DNA of 64,000 nt from Anagrus nilaparvatae (Eukaryota > Arthropoda > Insecta > Hymenoptera > Mymaridae). The stretch spans positions 62,001 to 126,000 of the forward strand of contig JAKSXM010000080.1 of assembly GCA_022575985.1 (NCBI GenBank). The letters are read 5' to 3'. The notes under the pieces are model-generated. The model did not search any database and was not told where the DNA came from. It saw only the letters and a program-made list of their open reading frames with translations. Positions within the stretch are counted from its first letter, which is position 1. Every line of letters begins with the position of its first letter. The position numbers and the translations under genes were made by a program. Shown piece after piece: positions 36,041-48,330 of this stretch.

Positions 36041-39000
36041 ATAGCTTCCTTTCAAAATGATGTAATTAATTTTCTAACTTAAAAAAAAATTTATATCTTC
36101 TTATTTTTTTGCAAATTTGATGAAATTCTGCTAAAATTTCAGTTCATATAAGTTATTTAATTTATCAAGGGTCAGGTTTACAAAGTAATTTTCAAAGTAA
36201 ATAGTAAGGATAAAAATTTAAAACTTTCTTTAAAATTCACAAGTAAAAAAACGAAATTAAAATATCTCCGTGTATTTATTTGGTTAAGTCATTTGGAACA
36301 AAATTTGCAGGAGCTTGGCTACAGCTTTCGAGGGAGTTTTTATTACCAAGAATAACCTAATAAAATTAGAGCTAACTCAAGCGCATAAGTGTGGATGATT
36401 TTTCAAAAAATATTGAGCCAACAAAAGTACGTAAATATATTGGTGTAATAATTTTCCAGTTGAAAAAAAAAAATTATAAATTTGCTCATTTCAGATATTT
36501 TCTTTTTTCAACTTATCATTGCTTGCCATATCGAGTAATTTTTTTCATATATACGTTTCAAAAACTTTTGATTCCCCGGATAGCTTTCTATATTATATTA
36601 TACTCGGATAAAAATGTATGTACGAATAGATCCAGCGAACTTCATCTAAGCAAATTTTTTTTCTGAAATTCGGCTTATTTATTGAGGATTTTCTAGGTAA
36701 TAAATTTTTTCTTCATAAGCTGTCTAGTTGTGTATTCTAAATTTTGTCTTACAGAAGTTAATAATCGTCACATGTCCATTTTCAGTCTATTTTTAAATTT
36801 TAGAGGTTTCCAAAAAAATTTTTAAACGTGAATAGTTGGTTCCTGAGACTCTAAAATTTTTAAAAAGTATTCTAAGATACCTAAGCATATGTTTCTTTAG
36901 ACATTAAAAACCTGAAAATATCGTTACACTACCTAAAATGCAAAAAACACTCATTTTTAACAAATTTTTTGCACAAAATTTTTTTGAAAAACAACCAAAA
37001 AATTCAGAGAAATAAAAATAAAATAACCAGTTATTTTTTTAATATTTTTCTTCCAATTTGATTAAAGCTGGATTTCTGACATTAAATTCTGAAATTATGA
37101 TAAACCCTAAAAAACTATCCACAGACTGCATAAATTCCTTATCACCATTTACCCACGCATTTTTCTCAAGCCACCTAAGACTTCCAATAAAAAAAATGCT
37201 AGGGGCTTTTAAATTAAGTCGGGTGCTCCAGAGCTTGTCTCCTCTCACCCAAACATAAAAAAAATGCAATAAAATTAACAGGACCAATCCATATACAGTA
37301 ACCCGAGAGAGAGTTAAAACCACGTGAGACCTGAAAAATGAAAGAAAAAAAAAAGTAAAAAAAAAAGGATAAATAACGATAAAACAAAAGAAAAAAAAAA
37401 AAAAAAGAAAGACAAAAGATACAAGCCACAAAACAAAGAGTAAAGTACTCGATTATTTATCACGTTCTCACAGTAGCTCTTCAATCCAACGTGAAATTTT
37501 TTTTTCTTTATACAATTTTCCCATTTTCTTTTCAAAGTCTGATCTGATCCTGAAAAAATATATATATCTGTTCATTTTTTTTTCTCTTTATTTTTTCATC
37601 TTGTCCACCCATTTATATAAACCCTTATACGTTTTCTTTTTTTTTTATATATAAATGTCAATAAGTGTTACACTTCTTCTACTCTATTTCATATACAGTT
37701 ATCTTATATCCTTTTGTTATTTTTTTATTTCAACTTATAAAGTTTACGTCAACTGATAAATAAACATATTTTTGTAAGTTAACAAAATTTTTTTTAATTA
37801 CAATTATATTTAAATTCAAAAAAATGTGCAATAAAAACCAGACAAAGTACTATTTTAGGCACATAAAGACCAAATTATTTAAAAAATGAAAAAACTTTTG
37901 TGTTATTTATATTGTTTTATTTATTTTTTGGCATTGGATAAACTTTATAAATGATAAAATAATGATAAATATTTTCACTTGACGTTTTTGGCTTGAAAAC
38001 AAAATTTTGATAAATCAAATATTTGAGTAGAAGTAAAAATTTAAATATTGAGTTTGAAGTTGATATTAAAAATAATTTTTTTTTAAATAGTTCAATTTTA
38101 TTTTTCGAGTTTTTTCTTTATTTTCTAAATTTTTAGTGCAATTTTTACATTTTCATTTAAAGTCTGTACCCTACAGTATATTTATTTCTTCTTCCCTTCT
38201 TTTGTAAAGATTGCCAAAAGCTCTTCAAAAAACTAAATGTTCAAAGTACTGATTAATTTGTAAAAATTTTGTTGGCTTCGTGTCTTAACGTTTTACCAAC
38301 TGCTTACGCCATATTTATGTCACATTCTATAATTAAAAAAAAATAGTATCCTTTGCGTTATAGCCAAAAATGATCCCCTTTAATATTTCTGACTTTAATC
38401 AGTGCTTTTCAGAGCCAAAACTCATTCACTCTTCATTTCATTTTTCCTTGAGACTTTCGCAAATTACCGAGTTCTAGGGTAAATTTTTGGAGCTATAGAT
38501 TCGAGTAAAAAACAAAAGATTCTCAATCTTGAGTCTGTTTTATCCAAAGCTGAGAAAATCTGGCATCAACCTTATAATTTATCAAAAAAAAGCTGGCGCA
38601 AAAATCATCTTAAGAACCAGTAGCACAGAAAATTTCAATATGGATTTGTTTCTAATTTTTTTTTAAATGGTCAAATTTTAAAATTTCACCAAATTAAAAA
38701 TAATTTTTTAACTGTTTTCATAAATAATAAAATTTACAATTTTATTGTACAACGGATGGTTAAAAACGCAAGTTTTAAAATTTTTTCCAATTTAAAAAAG
38801 TTAGAAACGAATCAGTTTCACGTGAATCCATTCCTCGAACTTTTAGAAAATAGATCCATATAAAAATTTTACGTTCACAACATTTTTTTGAACACATAAG
38901 ATAATGAAACTGATTTGTTTTTAAAATTGCAAGTGAGTGATTGAAACAAGGACTGGCGCCGAATATATCGTTTTAGCCAATTTTGGATTTTCTATATATA

Positions 39001-39220
39001 GAGTTCTACAGCTTTGTAATATTGAGTTTACTAATTTTTACTGACAATGAGTACGTAATATTTTGAGGGCCATAAGTAATTTTTAAGCATTAGCACATAA
39101 ACAATGTCATTAAGCTGGATTGGCCTCTAGATTTAAAGAGCTTAAAAATTGTTGTTATAAAAATTTATTCAGATTTCAAGGTTGGTATCAATGACTTTTT
39201 TTAAGCAACTCAGCTTGTAC
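36041..39220. other. AT-rich non-coding DNA
   Basis: Short open frames only (for example 36391-36666 on +), with no recognised domain. A homopurine/homopyrimidine tract lies at about 37330-37420. Confidence 0.45.
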
Positions 39221-39228
39221 CTATACAC

Positions 39229-40916
39229 TAGGGTTGTTCACTAAAGAAAAAAAAGTGCGCCAAAAATGTTCTTCCTGAAGTATGTTGAAGTTTAGGTGAC
39301 AAAATGATCTCATACCAATTTTCAGTCATTTGAGAACGATTTAGGGGTCGCACAAACCCAGGGTAGCTCCCAAGTTGTTGGCTAATACCGACAATTAGTG
39401 CGAACGACAAAATTTTTTTTCAAAATACGTTTTCTATGCTTCCTAATATGTTTTCGGTGTCGCTAAACTCGAAAATGAGGTCCTCAGAGTCCGAAAATAC
39501 CTTAATCACCCTTAAACACCGAAAACACCCCCTTTTTTTACCAAAAATTTTTGGATTTTATAGCGAAAATCGTATATATTCGAAACATCTGGATTATAAA
39601 TTACAATTGATGACTTAAAAATGTTGAAAAAATACCGAAAACTCCTTCCGTTTATTCCAAAGCGCCTTCTTGGCCGAGAAACGCAGGGCTCAAATCTATA
39701 ACAATGTTATAAGATAGGGTTTTTAGGCAATTTTCCAAATAACGCTGTTATATTGCAATTCTACCAAAATACTACTATTTGATCTCATTTTTTTATTATA
39801 AGTTCTACCTTTCAAACGCCGTAAACTGCAATTTTTCATCACCGATTTTCTCATCGCTATAGTTAGAAAATCAAATGTCCATTTTTTGCCAAAAATGACC
39901 AAATTTAAAATTGCTGCTAAAATTTTAATTTTTGAAGAAAATAAGTCTTATAGGTATATCTCCAACATTTTGTACTAGTCTCAAGTTTCGAAAAATTTTT
40001 CACTCGTCCATTTTGCTTTAGTCCTTTTAGAGATATGACTCGACAAAGATAGTGATAAAATATGATTTTTTTTAAAAAAAAACCTTAAATTAAGACTCTT
40101 TTTTTAAATTATCATATCTGCTAAACAAACAATTGAAAAGGAATGAGCATAAATTTTTTCAAAACTTAGAGTTTAATTGAAATTTTTGAGACCTTTAAGA
40201 CTCAATTTCATCAAAAATTAAAATTTTAACAGCAATTTTAAAATTGGTCGTTTTTGGCAAAAAATGGACATTTGATTTTCTAACTATAGCGATGAGAAAA
40301 TCGGTGATGAAATATTGCGGTTTACGGCGTTTGAAAGGTAGAACTTATACGAAAGAAATTAGACCAAACGGTAGTATTTTGGTAGACTTGCAATATGACA
40401 GCGTTATTTGGAAAATTGCCTAAAAACCCTATCTTATAACATTGTTATAGAATTGAGCCCTGCGTTTCTCGGCCAAGAAGGCGCGTTGGAATAAACGGAA
40501 GGAGTTTTCGGTATTTTTTTAGCATTTTTAAGTCATCAATTGTAATTTATAATCCAGATGTTTCGAATATATACGATTTCCGCTATAAAATCCAAAAATT
40601 TTTGGTAAAAAAAGGGGTGTTTTCGGTGTTTAAGGGTGATAAAGGTATTTTTGGACTCTGAGGACCTCATTTTCGAGTTTAGCGACACCGAAAACATATT
40701 AGGAAGCATAGAAAACGTATTTTGAAAAAAAATTTTGTCGTTCGCACTAATTGTCGGTATTAGCCAACCACTTGGGAGCTACCCTGGGTTTGTGCGACCC
40801 CTAAATCGTTCTCAAATAAGCTGAAAATTGGTATGGGATCATTTTATCACCTAAACTTCAACATACTTCAGGAAGAACATTTTTGGCGCACTTTTTTTTT
40901 TTAGTGAACAACCCTA
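39229..40916. mobile_element. Perfectly folded palindromic element with hAT-like ends
   Basis: Self-complementary from TAGGGTTGTTCACTAAA (39229) to its complement ending at 40916, centre near 40073, with almost no spacer. The flanks are ctatacac on the left and gtatacac on the right, matching at seven of eight bases. The TIR start TAGGG and an 8-bp duplication fit hAT-type MITEs. No transposase. Core sequence (AAACGCAGGGCTCA, CGCCGTAAACTGCAATTTTT) is shared with the palindrome at 42.7-43.5 kb. Confidence 0.85.
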
Positions 40917-41688
40917 GTATACACATCTATAGATCGACCTCAATCCTCATACATTTTTTTTATCCATAAAACTCAATTTTCATACCCACATTCACTCTTA
41001 AGATCCTACCCAAAGCAAACCATTTCACTATGTGATAGCAAACCTTTGAAATACAAACTTTTATAAAGTCTAGTTACAAATTTATATTGTTTGAGTTAGT
41101 TCAAATAAATAAAATGCTTTAAACAATAAATGAAAAAATCTGTACATTGAAATATGTAATTGTATTATATAAACTGTCATTTATTACACACATAAACAAC
41201 ATATTTTATGTGTATATTGTTTCAATTCGTTGATGAGCAACAAGTGATGAAAATAAAATGATCGATAAAGTACGCATTGTTGAGTTTATATAATATAATC
41301 TGTGTTCAATTTAAAAAAATAACACCAAATGAAATTTTTTTGTTTAAAATTAAATACCAAACTTTTACATTTTTTACATTTTTTAAATTTATAGCTAAAA
41401 TTTTATATAGCATTGAAGTTAATTTAAAAATTTTTGTTACATAAAAAAAAACTACATATTGGTTTTATTATTTTATGTATTGGACATTTTTTGTTAAAAA
41501 GAGTATCAATTTTATGTTTAGAGACCTCAAAAAATATAAAAAATCTTTGTAAAACTGTATGCATCTATTAGGAAAAAAATCTAAACACAGTCTATGAAAG
41601 TATGCTAGCAGATTTCAAATTTTAAAGCTCTCAATTCTTCAATATCTAAGAAAACAAAGACTACTTCAAGATAACTACAGTAATTTGG

Positions 41689-44600
41689 CCCCCGGAACCA
41701 AACCTAACCTAAGCAGTAGTCTCCAAAAATTTATCAACAAATTCACTGATTCCCGTCAGAATTAGACTTCTAGGCCACGATAGGTCCTCGAAAACCTTAA
41801 AAAACCGTTTTTTTAGATTTTATTTAATTTCTCCGACCTGAAAACAGATATGACGCATTATTTTTTTTTTACTACTTAATTCGGACAAAAAACTGAAAAA
41901 AAAAAATTTGAAAGGACATCGATATGACCCGTGTTTTCTGGTAGTTTGAACCTTCAGAAAACCGAAAAAAATCGTGAACAAGAAATCGGAGATAGGTGCC
42001 AAAAAGATTTTTCCACTTTTATGTCAAAAACTGCCTTTTTACGTAACTGAGCTACCCGATTTTCGAAAATTTTTATTTTAGGGGTTTTTCACGGTATTTT
42101 TCGGGATTTTTGTTTAAAACAAGTTAAAACAAGTTCAAAACTAATAGAAAAAAGGATTTAGCATCGGTTTTTAGCAATATTTTGACATTTATGAGCTAGA
42201 AAACCTGTTTTTATTTTTTGCTTTTTTTCAAATTTGGTTTTATTACTTTTTCATGCATCTTAGGCTGTTCTTAATCTATGTAAGAGTTAAAATGGTAAAT
42301 ATTGATAATTTTTAGTCCAAATTGATTGTTACATACCATTAACATGCCCTAAAATAATTATTTTAATGCGCTACAATGATAGAACCCGAGAGTCCCAATT
42401 TTTTAATTCTTGTTAAAATGAAGTAATTATACTTTTCTATCTTAAATATTTTGTCTATTTTATTTTTATCTCATAAAATATATTTTTCCAAGCAAATAAA
42501 ACTCCATTAAATATTATATGCCCAAATATTTTTCATTTTTACACGTTTATAACCAATTTTTTCAATTTTATACAATACGTAATTTTTGACTTATTATACA
42601 TATTTTCAAGCTGTAAAATTAATTTAACAAGGGGAGTTCAATACATTAGGAACACAAATTACATCAAATGGTTATGAATGAGTTTATTATGTTGAAAAAA
42701 TGCCGAATACACTCCGTTCATTCCAATGGGCCTTCTGAGCCTAGAAACGCAGGGCTCACTGAAATAGGGTTTTTTGGTAATATTCAATGAAACGCTAAAA
42801 CCTCACAAATTAACCAAAACTCTTCTAGTTGGTCTTATTTTTTTGGTGTAAGTGTCACCTTTTAAACGCCGTAAACCGCGATTTTTCATCATTAATTTTT
42901 TTATTAATGTAGCCAATTAACCAAATGGCCATTTTTGGCTAAAAATGACCAATTTTAAAATTGCTGCCAAATTTTTAATTTTTGACGAAAATGGGTTTTA
43001 CAAATTACAAAATATTTTCGCAAGCTTCAAGTTTCCAAAAGTTTTTTACTCGTCTCATTTCCTTGAGTCGTTTTTAAGATACGGTTCTTCAAAGTTAACA
43101 TTAAAAATTATCTTTTTATAAAACCATAAAATTGGGACTCTGACTTCAAATTATCATATCTGATTAACAAATAATTGAAAAACATAGAGTAAAGAATTTT
43201 TGGAAATTTGAAGCTTGAGGAAATATTTTGAGACTTATAAAACCCATTTTTGTCAAAAATTACATATTTGGCAGCAATTTAAAAATTGGTCATTATTAGC
43301 CAAAAATGGCCATTTGGTTAATTGGCTACATTAATAAAAAAATTAATGATGAAAAATCGCGGTTTACGGCGTTTAAAAGGTGACACTTACACCAAAAAAA
43401 TGAGACCAACTAGAAGAGTTTTGGTTAATTTGCGAGGTTTTAGCGTTTCATTGAATATTACCAAAAAACCCTATTTCAGTGAGCCCTGCGTTTCTAGGCT
43501 CAGAAGGCCCATTGGAATGAACGGAGGGTATTCGGCATTTTTTCAACATAATAAACTCATTCACAACCATTTGATGTAATTTGTGTTCCTAATGTATTGA
43601 ACTCCCCTTGTTAAATTAATTTTACAGCTTGAAAATAAGTATAATAAGTGAAAATTACGTATTGTATAAAATTGAAAAAATTGGTTATAAACGTTTAAAA
43701 ATGAAAAATATTTGGGCATATAATATTTAATGGAGTTTTATTTGCTTGGAAAAACATATTTTATGAGATAAAAATAAAATAGACAAAATATTTAAGATAT
43801 AAAAGTATAATTACTTCACTTTAACAAGAATTAAAAAATTGGGACTCTCGGGTTCTATCATTGTAGCGCATTAAAATAATTATTTTAGGGCATCTTAATG
43901 GTATGTAACAATCAATTTGGACTAAAAATTATTAATATTTACCATTTTAACTCTTACATAGATTAAGAACAGCCTAAGATGCATGAAAAAGTAATAAAAC
44001 CAAATTTGAAAAAAAGCAAAAAATAAAAACAGGTTTTCTAGCTCATAAATGTCAAAATATTGCTAAAAACCGATGCTAAATCCTTTTTTATATTAGTTTT
44101 GAACTTGTTTTAACTTGTTTTAAACAAAAATCCCGAAAAATACTGTGAAAAACCCCTAAAATAAAAATTTTCAAAAATCGGGTAGCTCAGTTACGTAAAA
44201 AGGCAGTTTTTGACATAAAAGTGGAAAAATCTTTTTGGCACCTATCTCCGATTTCTTGTTCACGATTTTTTTTGGTTTTCTGAAGGTTCAAACTACCAGA
44301 AAACACGGGTCATATCGATGTCCTTTCAAATTTTTTTTTTTCAGTTTTTTGTCCGAATTAAGTAGTAAAAAAAAAATAATGCGTCATATAACACTCTGCT
44401 CATAGGCTGGGAAACTTAAAATTTTACCTTTTTTCAAGAAAAAATTCCTTAAGACCCTGAAATATAATTTTAAATTTTTCGAAAATCGATTTTTTGATCA
44501 TAAACAAAATATACCATCCTTAAATTTTTTTAATAGTCCTGCTAGGTCAAAATAACATTTTTTAACTTTTTAGAAAATCCCATGAAGATTCAAAATCTTT

Positions 44601-45101
44601 TACCGCCGTTTATCCGCGTATTTTTAACGGCTAGAAAATTTTTATTTTAAACAGTTTATTGTTTTGCCAAAAATGCAAAAGCATAGTTATCAAGCTTATT
44701 TTTATCAATATCTACCATTCTGCAGTCCCAATAATGCTATTCTGCCATTGCAGTTTATCCGCGTTTTACGCATATTTTTGCTTTTTTAATGCAAAAGGGC
44801 GGAATAAACGGCAATAACAGAATAAGACGATTGGGACTCCAGAATAGTGGCTATTGATAAAAATTAGTTTGATAACTGTGCTTTTGCATTTTTGGCACAT
44901 CAATAAACTATTTAAAATAAAAATTTCATAGCAGATAAAAAAACCGCGGATTAACGGCGGTTGAAGATTTTGAATTTTCGGATATTAGTAAGTGGTTCCC
45001 CGTCCAGGAGATTTTCTAAAAACTTAAAAAATATGGTTTTTTTAACCTACCAGGACTATTAAAAAAATTTATTTTACTTAGGTTAGGTTTGGTTCCGGGG
45101 G
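41689..45101. mobile_element. Nested palindromic block
   Basis: Outer inverted pair: CCCCCGGAACCAAACCTAACC at 41691-41711 and GGTTAGGTTTGGTTCCGGGGG at 45081-45101. The main palindrome runs 41851-44388, centre about 43120, with near-identical arms (for example TAACAAGGGGAGTTCAATAC at 42627 and its complement ending at 43612). The right side has extra DNA at about 44389-45070 with its own palindrome. Confidence 0.8.
44515..45066. mobile_element. Small palindrome inside the right flank of the 41.7-45.1 kb block
   Basis: TTTTTTTAATAGTCCTGCTAGG at the left mirrors CCTACCAGGACTATTAAAAAA at the right. Inside, CCGCCGTTTATCCGCG (about 44602) mirrors CGCGGATTAACGGCGG (about 44945). Centre near 44775. 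Arms are partly diverged. Confidence 0.7.
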
Positions 45102-46440
45102 CTAAATCACTGTACTTATCTGGAAGTAGCCTGTATTAGGAAGCCTTAAAAACGCATATCTTATATATATAAATTCTTGCCTCTTAATTAACTTTTTAAT
45201 TCAAAACCAGAAGACAAAACTCTCTAAAATATGGTATTTGATAAAAATTTTTTTAAAATATTTTTTTCTGATAATTTTGTCAATTTGTATGCTTAAAACT
45301 TTCATAATATATAATAAACACATAATTTTCTTATAATTACCTTAATATTTTTCATACACACACATTTTCAAGAAATAAAATGAGTGGGTCATGTCATTAT
45401 TCAAAGAGACACGTCAGATCCAGATTTTCTATACTATTATAATACGCCCTTAACTCTTCATTATATTCAGCTCTCTTATTTTCTATTAAATTATATCAAG
45501 TTATATACTTCATAACTATATAACTAGCCTTTAACTTAATATTATATTATTTTATACATATACTCTTATTTTATATATATATGGATTCTTCTGTGTTAAC
45601 CCAACCACCCACCTGAATCGATCTGAAAATTGGTTCAAGGTCTGGAATTATTAAGTTGGGTAACTTTTGCGTAAATTTATAATTTAAATATAAAAGTCAA
45701 GAACTACCTTAAAATTCTGCAATGCATCAATTTTTAGGAAAATAGAGATGACGAAGAATGACCCATATAAAATAATATAATATTAAAATTTAATTATGCA
45801 GGTAATAAGTAATCTGAGTTAAAAAAAATTATAAATATCATTTTTAACTCAATATTTTTTTGAAATTATAAGTAAAAATAAAAAATTTAAGTTTAAGTTA
45901 TAGCTATACGTCCGATCCAAAAGATCTGTTAATGAGGTATACGTGACATAATACAAGTGGCGAGGAGTATATAATATATATAATATATATATATTAACTA
46001 ATTTTTCTTATTTATATACAGAGCATTCCAGAACAAATTTTTATTTTTTAAATTAGTACATACTATGAAATCTTAAAAAAGATTGGGTAGCGTAGATACG
46101 TAAACACTTTTTTGGTAATCATTCTTTTTTTAACTGAATTAACTCGAGCCAACCTAATACACTATGGCGAAACACTGTTACGTGACTATTAGTTGAAAAT
46201 TAACCAATTTATTGGTTAAATTAATAAAAATATTACATAGAATTAACTTAATAAGAATATGATATCTAATTTTACTTGAAACGGCTCGGTTGACCGGAAC
46301 AGGCAAATTTAGGTTAATTTCAGGTTTGTTAGATATATTTGTTAATATGGATAACCGAATAATTTTAGATAAAAATGGATGTCATTCTATACCATAAAAT
46401 AAAATTGTAAATGGTATTTGGTTTACATTAAAAATAATGT
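45102..46440. other. AT-rich non-coding DNA
   Basis: No gene recognised. Confidence 0.5.
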
Positions 46441-46535
46441 TTCCTTATTAAAAAAATAAAGAAGGTAAAATAATTTCTAGAAATAAAATCCTTATTAAAA
46501 AATAAAGAAGGTAAAATAATTTCTAGAAATAAAAT
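46441..46535 (+). repeat. Tandem duplication of about 45 bp
   Basis: CTTATTAAAAAA(A)TAAAG then AAGGTAAAATAATTTCTAGA appears twice in a row. Confidence 0.85.
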
Positions 46536-46790
46536 TTATTTTAAAAAATTACTTTGGATTATAAATTATCGACAAAAATTAGGTATTATTTATAAAAAAA
46601 ATAATTAGCTGATTAGACAATGCAAACTCTTTTGTAAGGCAGATTTTTGGGTTTATAAATATTAATATATTTCCAAGTATGGGCGACAATATAAGAGTTT
46701 AAGTGCTCCAAAGGTTTAGCTCCTCCCACCATAGGCCTAAATCCCAATGTGACAATAATTAGAACTTATATAAGTCAAACTTTATATAGT

Positions 46791-47789
46791 ATAGGCCTGG
46801 AGCATGATTTTATTTGCGATTTTTTTTGAAAGCATGTCCATGTAATTTTTCGACGGTAATTTTTATTTTTGTGGTCGCTGATTCTAAATCCGAAGTCTGT
46901 TTTGACCTAACGTGGTCCAATTTTGCGTAATTGCCCATTTTAGGTCATTTTTAACGTTTTTTTTGCCATTTTTTGTTAAATTTTTTAACATATTACCATT
47001 TTTCTCACATTACACTAATGTTTTTTGGGTCTCTATACCTAATTATCATATCTACTCATACAAAAAAAAATGGTAGCCCATAATAGGGATTCTTAGGCTA
47101 TTTTTCACGCTTTTTGGGTTACTTTTAGCTATTTTTATGAAATAATACCAATTTTTATCTACAGCTTCTGGTTTTTGAGTATTTTAAGGTAGTTAAATAT
47201 GAATATTATTTTTAATTTTTCTAAAAACAGTACAATAGCCCATAATAGGCACTTATAGGCTCTTTTTAACGTTTTTGGGTTAATTTAAGCTATTTTTATG
47301 AACTAATACCAATTTTTTTCTACAGCTTGTGGCTTTCGAGTTACTAAACGCAAATAACACATCTTTTTTAAACAAATAATGTCCAGTGGCGCATAATAGG
47401 CGATTCAAAACCAGAAGCTGTAGATAAAAATTGTTATTATTTCATAAAAATAGCTAAAATTAGCCCAAAAAGCGTGAAAAATAGCCTAAGAATCCCTATT
47501 ATGGGCTACCATTTTTTTTTTTATGAGTAGATATGATAATTAGGTATAGAGACCCAAAAAACATTAGTGTAGTATGAGAAAAATGGTAATTTATTAAAAA
47601 TTTTAACAAAAAATGGCAAAAAAACGTTAAAATGACCTAAAATGGGCAATTACGCAAAATTGGACCACGTTAGTTCAAAACGGACTTCAGATTTGGAATC
47701 AGCGACCCCAAAAACTAAAATTACCGTCGAAAAATTCCATGGACATGCTTTCAAAAAAAATCGCAAATAAAACCATGCTCCAGGCCTAT
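46791..47789. mobile_element. Palindromic element with ATAGGCCTGGAGCATG ends
   Basis: Left end ATAGGCCTGGAGCATG and its complement ending at 47789; self-complementary throughout, centre near 47290. Inside, 'GGACATGCTTTC' and 'ACGTTAG(G/T)TCAAAAC' are mirrored. No clear target-site duplication and no coding. Confidence 0.8.
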
Positions 47790-47999
47790 TCTAATAGTAG
47801 CCTCAAGTTTTTTCTTAAATGGAAACTTATCTTACCCAATAATAAAGAATGAAAAGGTTAACAAATATTTACGAGAAATATAGATGGACCACAAAGTTAA
47901 AATATCTAAAATTATCCTCAAAAAACTGAGAGTTAAAAAACAAGTTAAAAAACACAAAGTAAAAATTGTCCTTAAAAATATACAAAATAAAAAAAAAAC

Positions 48000-48330
48000 T
48001 TATAACCGGTTTTTGTCAACACAACCTAAATGCATGGACCATGTTTACTACAGCTGAATGCTGGGTTTAATGCATAAATGTAACGTAACATTACAATACA
48101 ATTTGCTATTTTTATTATTTGTAATTACCACCTTTACTAGATGTTAAGATCCATGAACTTGAATTATTCTAAGTCCCTAAATCGAAATTATTCTGTTCCT
48201 AAACCTGGATTATTCTAAGTCCCTAAACTGAAATTATTTTAAGTCCCATTTGACCCCCCCCCCCTTGATTTTAGGATTCCCAGGGACCCCTCCTTATAAA
48301 CATGTTCCATATTAAAATTTTTACCTTCCA
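48000..48330 (+). repeat. Dispersed repeat, 'TCTAAGTCCCTAAAT' family, copy 3
   Basis: TTATAACCGGTTTTTGT, ACACAACC, then tandem ATTATTCTAAGTCCCTAAA blocks and a poly-C run, ending near AACATGTTCCATATTAA. Confidence 0.7.

Noticed and set aside
43322..43579. 85-codon frame
   Set aside because: It lies across the arm of a palindrome and mirrors non-coding repeat sequence; no domain is visible.
46791..47789. 8-bp hAT-type duplication around this palindrome
   Set aside because: The flanks match at only about five of eight bases, which is not better than chance in A/T-rich DNA.
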